Positions 26,814-34,660 are shown, numbered from the stretch's first letter. The stretch is DNA of 64,000 nt from Erysipelotrichaceae bacterium (GCA_015059105.1 SVBB01000003.1:62001-126000); one strand, 5' to 3'. Numbers and translations: made by a program. Notes: generated from the letters alone by a model not told the origin.

Positions 26814-28298
26814 ATGGAAGAAAAATTATTAAATGACCAAGAAATTGCAAGAAGAGAAAAACTTGCCAAATATGTCGAACTCGGTGTTGACCCATATGGA
26901 CAAAGATATGAAGTCAGCCATCATGCTTTAGAAATTAGAGAAATTTGTAAAGATAAAACCCCTGAAGAAATACAAGCATTAGAACTTGAAGTATCAATTG
27001 CTGGTCGTATCAAATTCTTAAGAAAGATGGGTAAAGCCAGTTTCTTTAACGTTTTAGATAAGACCGGACCAATCCAAGTTTATATCGGTATCGATGTCGT
27101 CGGCGAAGCTAATTATGAATTATTCAAGCTAGCAGATGTCGGTGATATCGTCGGTGTGAAAGGTAAAGTGATGACCACTCGTACTGGTGAATTAACAGTG
27201 AGATGTGAACAGTTCACCCATTTAACTAAGTGCCTTCACCCTCTTCCAGAAAAATTCCATGGGTTAACAGATATCGAAGAAAGAAGCAGAAGAAGATATC
27301 TCGACCTCATCATGAATGAAGAAGCGCGTAAAGTCGCTTTTGCGAGACCAAAAGTAATAAGAAGTATGCAAGAAGGATTAGATGCACAAGGATTCGTCGA
27401 AGTGGAAACTAGCATGCTCACGAATACAAATGGTGGTGCAGCAGCGCGTCCATTCATCACTCATCACAATACATTAGATAGAGATTTCTTTTTAAGAATC
27501 GCTCTTGAAATCAACTTGAAGAAACTCCTCGTCGGTGGTATGGAAAGAGTGTATGAAATCAACCGTGTCTTTAGAAATGAAGGAATGGATGCTAACCACA
27601 ATCCAGAATTCACAATGTTTGAATTATATCAAGCCTATACCGATTTAAAAGGCATGGGTGATTTAATTGAAAACCTCATTAGAAAAGCCGCCAAAGATGT
27701 CACTGGTGATACCAAGATCAATTATCAAGGAAAAGATATCGATTTCTCCCAACCATTTAGATGGGTCAAAATGAATGATTTAATCAAAGAAAAATGCGGC
27801 ATTGACTTTAGTCAAATCACTGACTTTGAAGAAGCCAAAGCTCTCGCGGAAAAGCACAATATCAAATTGGACAAATTCAAGAATACTGTTGGTCACGTTA
27901 TGAACGAATTTTATGAAGAATTCTGCCAAGACGATTTAATCCAACCAACATTTGTTTATTGCTATCCAATCGAAGTCTCTCCTCTTACTAAAAAAGGCAA
28001 AGATCCACGTTATGTTGAACGTTTCGAATTATTCGTGAACGGACACGAACTCGCGAACGCCTATACAGAGCTCAATGACCCAATCGATCAAAAGGAGAGA
28101 TTTGAAGCTCAATTAAAGGCAAAAGAATTAGGCGATGAAGAAGCTAATGAAATGGATAATGACTTCATTGAAGCTCTTGAATATGGTATGCCTCCAGCAG
28201 GCGGTATTGGTATGGGTGTGGACCGTCTTGTGATGCTCCTCACAAACCAAGCCTCCATCCGTGAAGTCGTTCTCTTCCCAACGATGAGAGATAAATAA
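26814..28298 (+). CDS. lysS: Lysyl-tRNA synthetase, class II
   Basis: The start is ATG 26814, eight bases after GGAGG (26801-26805); an in-frame TTG at 26793 precedes the ribosome site. The 494-residue protein has an N-terminal OB-fold (VSIAGRIKFLRKMGKASFF) and the class II core: motif 1 near RSMQEGLDAQGFVEVETSML, motif 2 YEINRVFRNEGMDANHNPEF, motif 3 GIGMGVDRLVML. It charges tRNA-Lys. It is followed by an intrinsic terminator at 28328. Confidence 0.97.
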   Translation: MEEKLLNDQEIARREKLAKYVELGVDPYGQRYEVSHHALEIREICKDKTPEEIQALELEVSIAGRIKFLRKMGKASFFNVLDKTGPIQVYIGIDVVGEANYELFKLADVGDIVGVKGKVMTTRTGELTVRCEQFTHLTKCLHPLPEKFHGLTDIEERSRRRYLDLIMNEEARKVAFARPKVIRSMQEGLDAQGFVEVETSMLTNTNGGAAARPFITHHNTLDRDFFLRIALEINLKKLLVGGMERVYEINRVFRNEGMDANHNPEFTMFELYQAYTDLKGMGDLIENLIRKAAKDVTGDTKINYQGKDIDFSQPFRWVKMNDLIKEKCGIDFSQITDFEEAKALAEKHNIKLDKFKNTVGHVMNEFYEEFCQDDLIQPTFVYCYPIEVSPLTKKGKDPRYVERFELFVNGHELANAYTELNDPIDQKERFEAQLKAKELGDEEANEMDNDFIEALEYGMPPAGGIGMGVDRLVMLLTNQASIREVVLFPTMRDK

Positions 28299-28327
28299 TA
28301 TAAAAACTTTCAAAAATGAAAAATGAT

Positions 28328-28352
28328 AAGACCCATTAGGGTCTTTTCTTTT
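28328..28352 (+). terminator. Rho-independent terminator after lysS
   Basis: AAGACCC (28328-28334) and GGGTCTT (28339-28345) form a 7-bp stem with an ATTA loop, followed by TTCTTTTTG. Confidence 0.88.
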
Positions 28353-28361
28353 TGTTTGTAA

Positions 28362-28455
28362 AAAATGCGGAAAATAAAATCCGAAAAAATCGCATTTTTC
28401 GCGTCTATATATAGTAAGGGGGTTTCTTTAAATGAGAAATTCCTCACTCCCTTGC
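28362..28455 (+). other. Structured non-coding stretch between lysS and the small ORF
   Basis: AAAAATGCG (about 28362) is complementary to CGCATTTTT (about 28392), with an inner CGGA/TCCG pair. A second imperfect hairpin follows around TTTCT/AGAAA and GGGGG/CTCCC (about 28418-28455). No gene is seen here. It may be the leader of the hydrophobic small ORF or part of a long rpsF leader. Confidence 0.35.
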
Positions 28456-28492
28456 TTTTGGCCTAGGTATAGAAAGGAGAATTATTCTTACG

Positions 28493-28573
28493 ATGGATTA
28501 TTCTGTCGTGATGTCCTTGATTATCCTGGTCATCCTTCTGTTGTTTATGGGTAATAAAAAAGATCCTCGGTAG
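28493..28573 (+). CDS. Small hydrophobic peptide, type I toxin-like candidate
   Basis: A 26-codon ORF with AAGGAG about 13 bases upstream. The product is a single predicted transmembrane segment, SLIILVILLLFMG, preceded by a short polar start and ended by a charged tail NKKDPR. This is the build of type I toxin peptides of Bacillota (TxpA, Fst and holin-like toxin groups), but no sequence-specific match is claimed. On the opposite strand a perfect intrinsic terminator lies over its 3' end and a promoter lies nearby, as expected if an antisense RNA exists. It sits in the 500-bp gap between lysS and rpsF, where no larger gene is found. Confidence 0.4.
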   Translation: MDYSVVMSLIILVILLLFMGNKKDPR

Positions 28574-28582
28574 GAGAGGATC
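28556..28582 (-). terminator. Minus-strand intrinsic terminator inside the small hydrophobic ORF
   Basis: GATCCTC (28562-28568) and GAGGATC (28576-28582) form a 7-bp stem, and the A-run 28556-28561 becomes TTTTTT on the minus strand. On the plus strand no T-run follows, so only the minus direction makes sense as a terminator. It implies an antisense transcript. Confidence 0.6.
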
Positions 28583-28598
28583 CCCATAACACAATATC

Positions 28599-28627
28599 AT
28601 AATACCTTATAATCGCCCCAAGAGCAA
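28599..28627 (-). promoter_or_regulatory. Minus-strand promoter candidate for an antisense RNA
   Basis: On the minus strand TTGCTC (28627-28622) is separated by 17 bases from TATTAT (28604-28599). Transcription would start near 28592 and reach the terminator at 28556, giving a very short RNA of about 37 nt. That is short for an antitoxin RNA, so a start further upstream is also possible. Confidence 0.35.
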
Positions 28628-28799
28628 GGGGGCCCAAGTCGGGAAAGGCTATGATAGCAAGTGTGTATACGTATGTCCGAATGTCGCATATAATATACGC
28701 GCTTGACTAGTCACCGATTACAATGTAAAATTACATTCGCTTGTTTAAGCATTCTCTCTGCTAGTTTGACTAGCCAGAAGACCGAAGGGAGGTAAAAAA
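28608..28799 (+). other. Putative structured leader of rpsF (S6:S18 autoregulation region)
   Basis: The 190 bases before rpsF contain several potential hairpins: GCCCC/GGGGC near 28615-28633, GCTT/AAGC near 28740, AATGTAA/TTACATT near 28723-28738, GCTAGT/ACTAGC near 28770-28785. ACCGA occurs twice, the second just before GGGAGG. rpsF leaders in many bacteria bind the S6:S18 complex through a conserved CCG element, so autoregulation is plausible, but the canonical fold was not confirmed by eye. Confidence 0.35.
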
Positions 28800-29090
28800 A
28801 TGCGCAATTACGAAATCATGTACATTTTGAAAAGCGACTTAGACGAAGAAGCACGCAAGAACGCTAATGAAGAATTAGCCAAGATTATCACTAGCAATGG
28901 TGGTACTGTCAATGCTTGCGATGAATCAATGGGCCTAAGAGAATTAGCCTATCCTATCAAAAAGGAAAACAAAGGCTATTACGTCGTAATCAAGGTGACT
29001 ATGGGCAACGAAGCGATTGCTGAATTCAATCGTCGTACCCGTATCAACCCATCCGTGTTACGTTATTTAATCACAGTAGCACACGAATAA
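28800..29090 (+). CDS. rpsF: 30S ribosomal protein S6
   Basis: A 96-residue protein with the S6 opening MRNYEIMYILKSDLDEEARK and the core GLRELAYPIKKENKGYYVVI, of usual length. AGGGAGG lies seven bases before the ATG. First gene of the classic rpsF-ssb-rpsR operon; S6 pairs with S18 in the small-subunit platform. Confidence 0.97.
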   Translation: MRNYEIMYILKSDLDEEARKNANEELAKIITSNGGTVNACDESMGLRELAYPIKKENKGYYVVIKVTMGNEAIAEFNRRTRINPSVLRYLITVAHE

Positions 29091-29103
29091 GGAGGTAGCG
29101 ATT

Positions 29104-29547
29104 ATGATGAATAATGTCGTGCTCGTAGGTCGTATAACTAGAGACCTTGAGCTCAGAACAGCCACCTCTGGAAGATCAATCGTTTCTTTCACTCTTGCAG
29201 TGGATAGCAGAATGAAAAATGCGGACGGAAGTAGAGCAACTAGCTTTATTGACTGTGTCGCCTTTGGACAAACTGCAGAAACGATGTCCAAATTTACGAG
29301 AAAAGGTTCATTAATCGGTGTCGTCGGAAGTTTGAATCAAAGAAAATACCAAAGAAAAGATGGAAGCACAGCTTCTGTCCTCGAAGTATTATGTGATTCA
29401 GTGCAATTCCTCGAACCAAAAGGAAGCAGAGCAGGAGGTCGCGATGAGATTCCACCATTCGACGACATCCCATCTCAACCTGAGGAAGATGACAATTCCC
29501 ATAATTTGGATTCCATCGATCTACCAGACGATGACTTACCATTTTAG
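29104..29547 (+). CDS. ssb: Single-stranded DNA-binding protein
   Basis: A 147-residue SSB. The OB-fold has NNVVLVGRITRDLELRTATS, FTLAVDSR, SFIDCVAFGQTAETMSKF and KGSLIGVVGSL. A flexible acidic linker ends in DDDLPF, the conserved tip that recruits replication and repair proteins. It starts 13 bases after rpsF and is followed by rpsR. Confidence 0.97.
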   Translation: MMNNVVLVGRITRDLELRTATSGRSIVSFTLAVDSRMKNADGSRATSFIDCVAFGQTAETMSKFTRKGSLIGVVGSLNQRKYQRKDGSTASVLEVLCDSVQFLEPKGSRAGGRDEIPPFDDIPSQPEEDDNSHNLDSIDLPDDDLPF

Positions 29548-29569
29548 TTAGAAAGGAAATTGTATTAAT

Positions 29570-29797
29570 ATGGCATTCAAAAAAGTTAGACCACATAAAA
29601 AGGTCTGTTATTTCAAAAAGAATAATATCAAGTACATTGATTACAAAGATGTCGAACTCTTAAAGCAATTCATCACTCCAAATGGAAAGATTGCTCCAAG
29701 ACGTACTACTGGTACATGTGCGAAACATCAACGTGAATTAGCGGTCGCGATTAAAAACGCCCGTTTCATGGCTTTATTACCATACGTTGCTGATTAA
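29570..29797 (+). CDS. rpsR: 30S ribosomal protein S18
   Basis: A 75-residue protein with the S18 core [39 protein letters not shown] and [12 protein letters not shown]. An N-terminal cysteine (KKVCYFKKN) is present. Last gene of the rpsF-ssb-rpsR operon, with GAAAGGA upstream and an intrinsic terminator just after. Confidence 0.97.
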   Translation: MAFKKVRPHKKVCYFKKNNIKYIDYKDVELLKQFITPNGKIAPRRTTGTCAKHQRELAVAIKNARFMALLPYVAD

Positions 29798-29822
29798 TTA
29801 GATTAATTCAATTGAAATTGAG

Positions 29823-29847
29823 AGGGCCTTACAGGCCCTTTTATTTT
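29823..29847 (+). terminator. Rho-independent terminator of rpsF-ssb-rpsR
   Basis: AGGGCCT (29823-29829) and AGGCCCT (29833-29839) form a 7-bp stem with a TAC loop; the following bases are TTTATTTT. Confidence 0.9.
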
Positions 29848-29913
29848 ACCTTCTTGTGCGGTCAATGTTGATAATATGGTGTAAATACCATATAATAATA
29901 ACGAGGAAACATT

Positions 29914-30375
29914 ATGTTTTATCACGCTAACAAAGTTAAATTCTTAGAAGGTGTTGTTGTTGAATTGACATTTCAAGATGGCAAGATTATCCAATATGAT
30001 TTGTCTCAACTATTTTCAAAATACCCTCAGTTTAAAGAACTTTTATTAAATAGAGCGTTATTTGAAAATGGCAAATTAGATCCTGGAGGATATGGGGTTA
30101 TTTGGAATGATCAATTAGATATTGATGCTACTGCCATTTACTATGATGGTGTTCTTGTTGGGCAAATTGATGTTCCAATGAATCAAAGTTTGGGCGTCTT
30201 ATTAGCGGAGACTAGAGAATCATTAGGTATCACTCAAACTGAACTATCTAAGATGTCTCATATTGATTAAGGAGATATATCGAGAATAGAAAGAGGAATT
30301 GGGAATCCAACCATTGCTAAAATAGAAAGATTATTCAATGCTCTTGGCAAAAGGATATCAATTAAAATTGAATAA
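29914..30375 (+). pseudogene. DUF2442-XRE antitoxin-like gene interrupted by one TAA
   Basis: The frame from ATG 29914 encodes a DUF2442 domain (VVVELTFQDGKIIQYDLSQL ... AIYYDGV) and the start of an XRE domain (LLAETRESLGITQTELSKMS HID). It stops at TAA 30268-30270. The same frame then continues GDISRIERGIGNPTIAKIER to a TAA at 30373, which is exactly the second half of an XRE domain. A Gln codon (CAA) is expected at the stop, so a single C-to-T change explains it. The shorter 118-residue product lacks the recognition helix. It is either a recent pseudogene or a sequencing error. No partner toxin gene is next to it. Confidence 0.8.
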
Positions 30376-30383
30376 ACAATTAA

Positions 30384-30410
30384 CCACTCGTTATCGCGGG
30401 CGGTTTTTTT
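30384..30410 (+). terminator. Terminator after the DUF2442-XRE pseudogene
   Basis: CCACTCG (30384-30390) pairs with CGGGCGG (30397-30403) with one mismatch and one G-T pair, followed by seven T. Confidence 0.65.
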
Positions 30411-30425
30411 ACTATCTAAATGCTT

Positions 30426-31217
30426 TTATGAACCAGTTGATTCATAACGTCTCGCGCACAATGTCCAAATAAATGTAGCAAGCGTAAAGAAAGCAATTGC
30501 CGCCCCTATGATAGCTAAACTCAATAAATAAGGGTTGTAACTTCCATAAAGTAATGTATCAACAGGTAGGGAAATGAATAAACCAAATGGAAATATGAAA
30601 ATCAAAATAAAGCGGATTGCATATGGGTAAATAGCAATCGGATATTTTGCATATATAGTGAAGTTATAAATGATTTGAAGTAGTGGTCCACTGCGTTTGA
30701 AGATAAACGCTAAAGATGAAATAGCGATTTTAAATGAAGTGATAATTATTGCACCAAAGATCGCACCAATACTTAAAACGAGTATTGCACCAAAAGAAAC
30801 TGCTACCTGTAAATTCAATCCACAGATGACAATCATTGTGATGCCAACAATAACCTCACCAAATCCATCTGGTTGGAATGTTTCCGCAAACATTTGGAAA
30901 ATAACTGGAACAGGACGTAAGAAGTGACGGTCCATATCTCCTAGTTGAACACGGCGGAAAGCTACTAACCAAAATTCATCACTGAACAAATGGTCAATTG
31001 CTATAGGAAGCATTGAAAATCCGTAAAAAAAGCCGATTTCTGCAGGAGTATAGCCTTTTAGTGAAGGAATTGCTTGCAAAATAAAGTAGATAGAGCAAAG
31101 CGAACAAGCGTTAGAAATCAAGAAGGCAAGAATAGAAATAATCGAGTCCCTTTTGTATTCCAATCTGGACATCATGCTACGTTTGATACAGGTGAAATAA
31201 AGTTTGAAATATCTCAT
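30426..31217 (-). CDS. ABC-2-type permease (COG3694-like)
   Basis: A 263-residue membrane protein with about six transmembrane segments, starting MRYFKLYFTCIKRSMMSRLE. It resembles the second permease of the ABC-2 exporters whose first permease is DUF990. GGGAGG overlaps the end of the preceding gene, and the ATG is two bases past that gene's stop. Together with 31219-32058 and 32036-33055 it forms a complete exporter; the substrate is not known. Confidence 0.85.
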   Translation of the reverse strand: MRYFKLYFTCIKRSMMSRLEYKRDSIISILAFLISNACSLCSIYFILQAIPSLKGYTPAEIGFFYGFSMLPIAIDHLFSDEFWLVAFRRVQLGDMDRHFLRPVPVIFQMFAETFQPDGFGEVIVGITMIVICGLNLQVAVSFGAILVLSIGAIFGAIIITSFKIAISSLAFIFKRSGPLLQIIYNFTIYAKYPIAIYPYAIRFILIFIFPFGLFISLPVDTLLYGSYNPYLLSLAIIGAAIAFFTLATFIWTLCARRYESTGS

Positions 31218-31218
31218 A

Positions 31219-32058
31219 TTATCCTCCCTGCACCGTGACGAGTTTTATCGCGTGATTGAAAAGTAGTTTGCCAAGTAGTTCCAATAAAATTAGCCAAACA
31301 AAAGATATTAGAAGCACTTTAGCACATTCCAAATAACTATATTTCATCATCAATATTAATACTGGGTTTTGACTCATGCCTGCGAAGGGCATATAAGAAA
31401 CAATTTCACGGAAGACATTTGGAAAGAAAGCGATAGGTAATAACGTACCAGACAAGAATGAAATCACTGTTGTCTTCAATGAATTAAGTCCCCACGCTGC
31501 GGTGGTATAGAAACACAATATCCCAAATAAATAAGAAATAGCCCCATTTAATAAACAAGCGAGAACACTAGCGATCAAGAATAAACCGAAATGGGCAATG
31601 AAATCCCAAACAGATGGTACAGGTAAAAACCCAATTCCGATGAGTGTTCCTAAACCTGCTGCATATAGAGGGATACCAAACACAATTGACATCATTAAAA
31701 ACGCCCCAATGTTTGATGCGATGAACTTACCTCGATATGAAATGGGCTTGATTAAAAAATTACCGATTGTTCCTTGTCTAATGTCTCGATTGATATACCA
31801 CATAGTATCGTCGTTAAAAGTGACGAATCCAAATATCGTTGTTAATACAACATAGGAAATCATTTCTTTATATGTAAATCCATTAATAGAAGCATTAATC
31901 CCACCCTCACTGCTTTGATAAACAGCGAGCCATAAGAAAACTAGACAAGCAACTTCTGCAACTGTCACAAGTGCCCAAGTCAGTATATTAAAACGATACG
32001 CCATCATATCAATGGCTGAGGCACGAACAAACGGCTTATATTTTCTTAGCCATCTCAT
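31219..32058 (-). CDS. ABC-2-type permease, DUF990 family (COG4587-like)
   Basis: A 279-residue membrane protein with six predicted segments. The N-terminal RWLRKYKPFVRASAIDMMAY and the interior DDTMWYINRDIRQGTIGNFL, then LIKPISYRGKF, match the DUF990 permeases. AGGAGG lies six bases before the ATG, inside the end of the ATPase gene, with a 23-bp overlap. It probably pairs with the next permease as a heterodimer. Confidence 0.87.
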   Translation of the reverse strand: MRWLRKYKPFVRASAIDMMAYRFNILTWALVTVAEVACLVFLWLAVYQSSEGGINASINGFTYKEMISYVVLTTIFGFVTFNDDTMWYINRDIRQGTIGNFLIKPISYRGKFIASNIGAFLMMSIVFGIPLYAAGLGTLIGIGFLPVPSVWDFIAHFGLFLIASVLACLLNGAISYLFGILCFYTTAAWGLNSLKTTVISFLSGTLLPIAFFPNVFREIVSYMPFAGMSQNPVLILMMKYSYLECAKVLLISFVWLILLELLGKLLFNHAIKLVTVQGG

Positions 32059-33055
32059 GTTCTTCCTCCTGTTGAGAAAGGATTTGTTTTACGACATCTT
32101 CAATGGAAATGTCTGCAATTTTCATATCAATTGCTTGATACTTAGAAAAAGCGTATTGAACTACATGCTCAAGGACAACCTTATCAGCATCAAACTTGAG
32201 CATGACTTTATCTTTATTATTTTCATCTAATACCATTGTCACGTCATCAGAAAATGGTTTAACTTTTTCTGGATCAACGCTTGGTGGAACGGTCAACGTT
32301 AAAGTTTTGATATTACCAAAACGACGTTTGATATCTTTTAAAGGACCATCGTAAATAATCTTTCCTTTTTCAATCATGATAATGCGGGAACAGAGGTTTT
32401 CAATGTCTGCCATATCGTGAGTGGTGAGAACAACAGTGGTGTGATATTTTGCATTTAAGGCGTGGATGGCGGTGCGTATTTTTTCTTTAACAAGAACATC
32501 CATGCCGATAGTGGGCTCATCAAGGAAGAGAATCTTTGGATTATGTAGCATTGATGCAGCTAAGTCCGCTCTCATTCTTTGGCCTAAGGAAAGGGTGCGG
32601 ACTGGTTGAGTCATAAATTCATCAATACCGAGTACAGATGATAAAAAATTCATTCTTTCTTCATAATCTTCATCACTAACTTGATATATTTCTTTAAGAA
32701 CTTTAAAAGATTCCACAAGTGGAATGTCCCACCATAGTTGGCTCTTTTGTCCAAAAACAACACCGATATCTTTAGCGACAACTCTACGTTTGAGATAGGG
32801 TTCTTTGTCACCAATGAAAACTTTTCCAGATGTAGGAGTGAGAATTCCACACATCATTTTGATAGTGGTGGATTTACCCGCACCGTTAGAACCGATATAA
32901 CCAACAATCTCTCCTTCAGAAATGTCAAAAGAAACGCCATCGACAGCGCGAATCTCCGTGTATTTACGAGAGAACAATGTGGCTATCATACCAATAAGAC
33001 CTTTACCTCTTATCGGTTTACGAAATATTTTGGTGAGTTCTTGAACTTTTATCAT
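32036..33055 (-). CDS. ABC transporter ATP-binding protein (COG4586-like)
   Basis: ATG 33055 is preferred to an in-frame GTG at 33064 because AGGTAG lies eight bases before it. The 339-residue ATPase has Walker A GSNGAGKSTTIKMMCGIL, a Q-loop GVVFGQKSQLWWD, the signature LSLGQRMRADLAASML, Walker B ILFLDEPTIGMD and the H-loop VVLTTHDMADIE. The GQKSQLWWD Q-loop is typical of this exporter family. It is the first gene of the three-gene operon. An extended -10 (TGTTATAAT) is seen on the minus strand near 33085-33095. Confidence 0.92.
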   Translation of the reverse strand: MIKVQELTKIFRKPIRGKGLIGMIATLFSRKYTEIRAVDGVSFDISEGEIVGYIGSNGAGKSTTIKMMCGILTPTSGKVFIGDKEPYLKRRVVAKDIGVVFGQKSQLWWDIPLVESFKVLKEIYQVSDEDYEERMNFLSSVLGIDEFMTQPVRTLSLGQRMRADLAASMLHNPKILFLDEPTIGMDVLVKEKIRTAIHALNAKYHTTVVLTTHDMADIENLCSRIIMIEKGKIIYDGPLKDIKRRFGNIKTLTLTVPPSVDPEKVKPFSDDVTMVLDENNKDKVMLKFDADKVVLEHVVQYAFSKYQAIDMKIADISIEDVVKQILSQQEEEHEMAKKI

Positions 33056-33138
33056 AATTATCACTACCTATGGTGTTGTTTCATATTATAACATATTCAA
33101 TGTGTTTGACATTATGTCATCTATAACGAATAGATTTT

Positions 33139-33146
33139 GTTATAAT
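33139..33146 (+). promoter_or_regulatory. Extended -10 promoter of the second tocopherol-cyclase-like gene
   Basis: TG-T-TATAAT ends 17 bases before the ATG at 33164. No -35 box fits at 17 bases, as is common for extended -10 promoters; a TTGACA at 33106 is too far. The opposite strand has a similar element for the ABC operon, so this is a compact divergent promoter region. Confidence 0.5.
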
Positions 33147-33163
33147 GAATCGGGAGTCAATTT

Positions 33164-34309
33164 ATGTTTAACAAAAAATCACAACAAAGAAATAGATGCC
33201 AATTATATGGTGGGCAAGGGAAGAAAGGCTATGATTGGTGGTGGCATTCTTTTACAGCCTATAACGCAAAAACAGGTGAGCCACGTCCATTCTTTTTAGA
33301 ATTCTTTTTAATCGATCCAAAAAGAGGTGGAGAAGAACCAGTATTTGGTCAATTAAAAGAAAATCAAGAAGCCGGTATCAAACCATCATACCTTATGATC
33401 AAAATCGGCTACTGGGGGAAAGGTGCTAAGCAACTCCATCGTTTCTTTGGTTGGAAAAAGATAAAAGTTAATTATAAAGCACCATTTTCAATAAGCGCGG
33501 ATGATTGTTATTTAGATGAGTATCAAAGTAGAGGAAATGTCTCCATTTCTAAAGAAGAATCAGAGAAACATCCTGAATATATGTGCGATTATGGTTCCAT
33601 TTCATGGGATTTAAAAATAGAAAAAGATATCGCTTTTAATGTTGGTTATGGAGCGGGGTGGCTATTTAGACATCTTCAACTTTTTGAAATGTTTTGGCAC
33701 GCTGAAGGAATGAAATCTAGATTCTCAGGTACAATATTCGCGGACGGTGAAGAATACACTATTAGAAAAGAAGATAGCTATGGCTATTCCGATAAGAACT
33801 GGGGCAAAGATTTTACATCTCCTTGGGTTTGGTTATCTAGCAACAATATGGTAAGTAATATCACTAATAAAAAACTAGAAAACAGTGTCTTTGATATCGG
33901 TGGTGGCCGTCCTAAAGTTGGATTTATTGCCTTAAAAGGCAAATTACTAAGTGCTTTCTACTATGAAGGCAAATGCTATGAATTTAATTTCTCTAAATTC
34001 TGGACAAATACTAGAACAAAATTTGATTGTTATGAAACAGATACACATATAGTGTGGCATGTCGAACAGAAGACTTGGAATAATAAAATGATTACTGATA
34101 TAACTTGTTTAAAAGAGGATATGCTTCTTGTTAATTATGAAGCCCCAAACGGAAAGAAATTACATAACCGTTTATTTAATGGTGGTAATGGCGTGGGACG
34201 TATTCAACTATTTCATAAAGGCAAACTTATCGATGATATTAATGTCTATAATGTTGGTTGTGAATATGGGGAATATGGACTACCGACCATCTCTTATAAA
34301 AAACGATAA
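33164..34309 (+). CDS. Tocopherol cyclase-like domain protein, second copy
   Basis: A 381-residue soluble protein. The N-terminal part is rich in aromatic residues (GYDWWWHSFTAYNAKTGEPR), and the middle has SYGYSDKNWGKDF followed by WVWLSSNNM, the same core motif as the protein at 1557-2348 and as the tocopherol-cyclase-like Pfam family. It ends with a series of beta strands. CGGGAG lies nine bases upstream. It is transcribed alone, divergent from the ABC exporter, and ends at a terminator at 34335. Function in bacteria is unknown. Confidence 0.65.
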   Translation: MFNKKSQQRNRCQLYGGQGKKGYDWWWHSFTAYNAKTGEPRPFFLEFFLIDPKRGGEEPVFGQLKENQEAGIKPSYLMIKIGYWGKGAKQLHRFFGWKKIKVNYKAPFSISADDCYLDEYQSRGNVSISKEESEKHPEYMCDYGSISWDLKIEKDIAFNVGYGAGWLFRHLQLFEMFWHAEGMKSRFSGTIFADGEEYTIRKEDSYGYSDKNWGKDFTSPWVWLSSNNMVSNITNKKLENSVFDIGGGRPKVGFIALKGKLLSAFYYEGKCYEFNFSKFWTNTRTKFDCYETDTHIVWHVEQKTWNNKMITDITCLKEDMLLVNYEAPNGKKLHNRLFNGGNGVGRIQLFHKGKLIDDINVYNVGCEYGEYGLPTISYKKR

Positions 34310-34334
34310 GCAAGATGCATTTACGCTGAATTAA

Positions 34335-34364
34335 GTCGTCCAAGAATAACGGGCGGCTTTTTTT
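34335..34364 (+). terminator. Rho-independent terminator after the second tocopherol-cyclase-like gene
   Basis: GTCGTCC (34335-34341) pairs with GGGCGGC (34351-34357, two G-T pairs), followed by seven T. Confidence 0.85.
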
Positions 34365-34472
34365 GTCGTCGTCGGAAGCCCTTATATACACGTATATAAC
34401 TCGTTCTGGCTAACCCCGGTCAGTCCACGTCGCACGATATGTGATGAAATGAGCGAAAATAGCCGTCGTCAG

Positions 34473-34500
34473 AATCGTGTCCCAGATGGCTGTTTTGAGA
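34473..34500 (+). repeat. 28-bp direct repeat, left copy
   Basis: Begins AATCGTGTCCCAGATGGCT and ends TTTTGAGA. It matches 36407-36434 at 27 of 28 positions. The two copies bracket the second RhuM cassette. Confidence 0.9.
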
Positions 34501-34561
34501 GAGTGATTTCCGTCCTTCTCACGATTATCAGTGGCGTCATGACTCATAGAAGAAGCAAGGC

Positions 34562-34582
34562 CGTCCGAAAGGGCGTTTTTTT
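34562..34582 (+). terminator. GNRA-loop intrinsic terminator
   Basis: CGTCC (34562-34566) pairs with GGGCG (34571-34575) around GAAA, followed by TTTTTTT. It lies upstream of the RhuM promoter and ends an unannotated transcript. Confidence 0.75.
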
Positions 34583-34605
34583 GTGGAAATAAGCATTGAT
34601 ATCAA

Positions 34606-34635
34606 TTGATTAAAAATCACTTTTTATGATATAAT
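34606..34635 (+). promoter_or_regulatory. Promoter of the second RhuM cassette with a conserved spacer
   Basis: TTGATT and TATAAT are 18 bases apart. The spacer starts AAAAATCACTTTTT, identical over 14 bases to the spacer in the first RhuM promoter (15245-15273), although the surrounding sequence differs. Confidence 0.6.
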
Positions 34636-34660
34636 ATATTTATATTAAGGAGGTATAAAA

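Larger units (their letters stand above)
34385..34582 (+). ncRNA. Candidate small RNA between two terminators
   Basis: About 190 bases without an ORF lie between the terminator at 34335 and another at 34562-34582 (a CGTCC/GGGCG stem with a GAAA tetraloop, then seven T). A terminator with no gene before it implies a non-coding transcript. A weak promoter (TTGTCG, then a TATA-rich stretch near 34385) lies at its 5' side. AAAATAGCC and GGCTGTTTT inside it can pair. It contains the left copy of the 28-bp direct repeat. No known RNA family was recognised. Confidence 0.35.

Noticed and set aside
28608-28799. tRNA, SRP RNA or tmRNA in the rpsF upstream region
   Set aside because: No cloverleaf, T-loop consensus (GTTCGAAT-type) or SRP tetraloop motif was found. 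No tRNA gene was recognised elsewhere in the window by eye.
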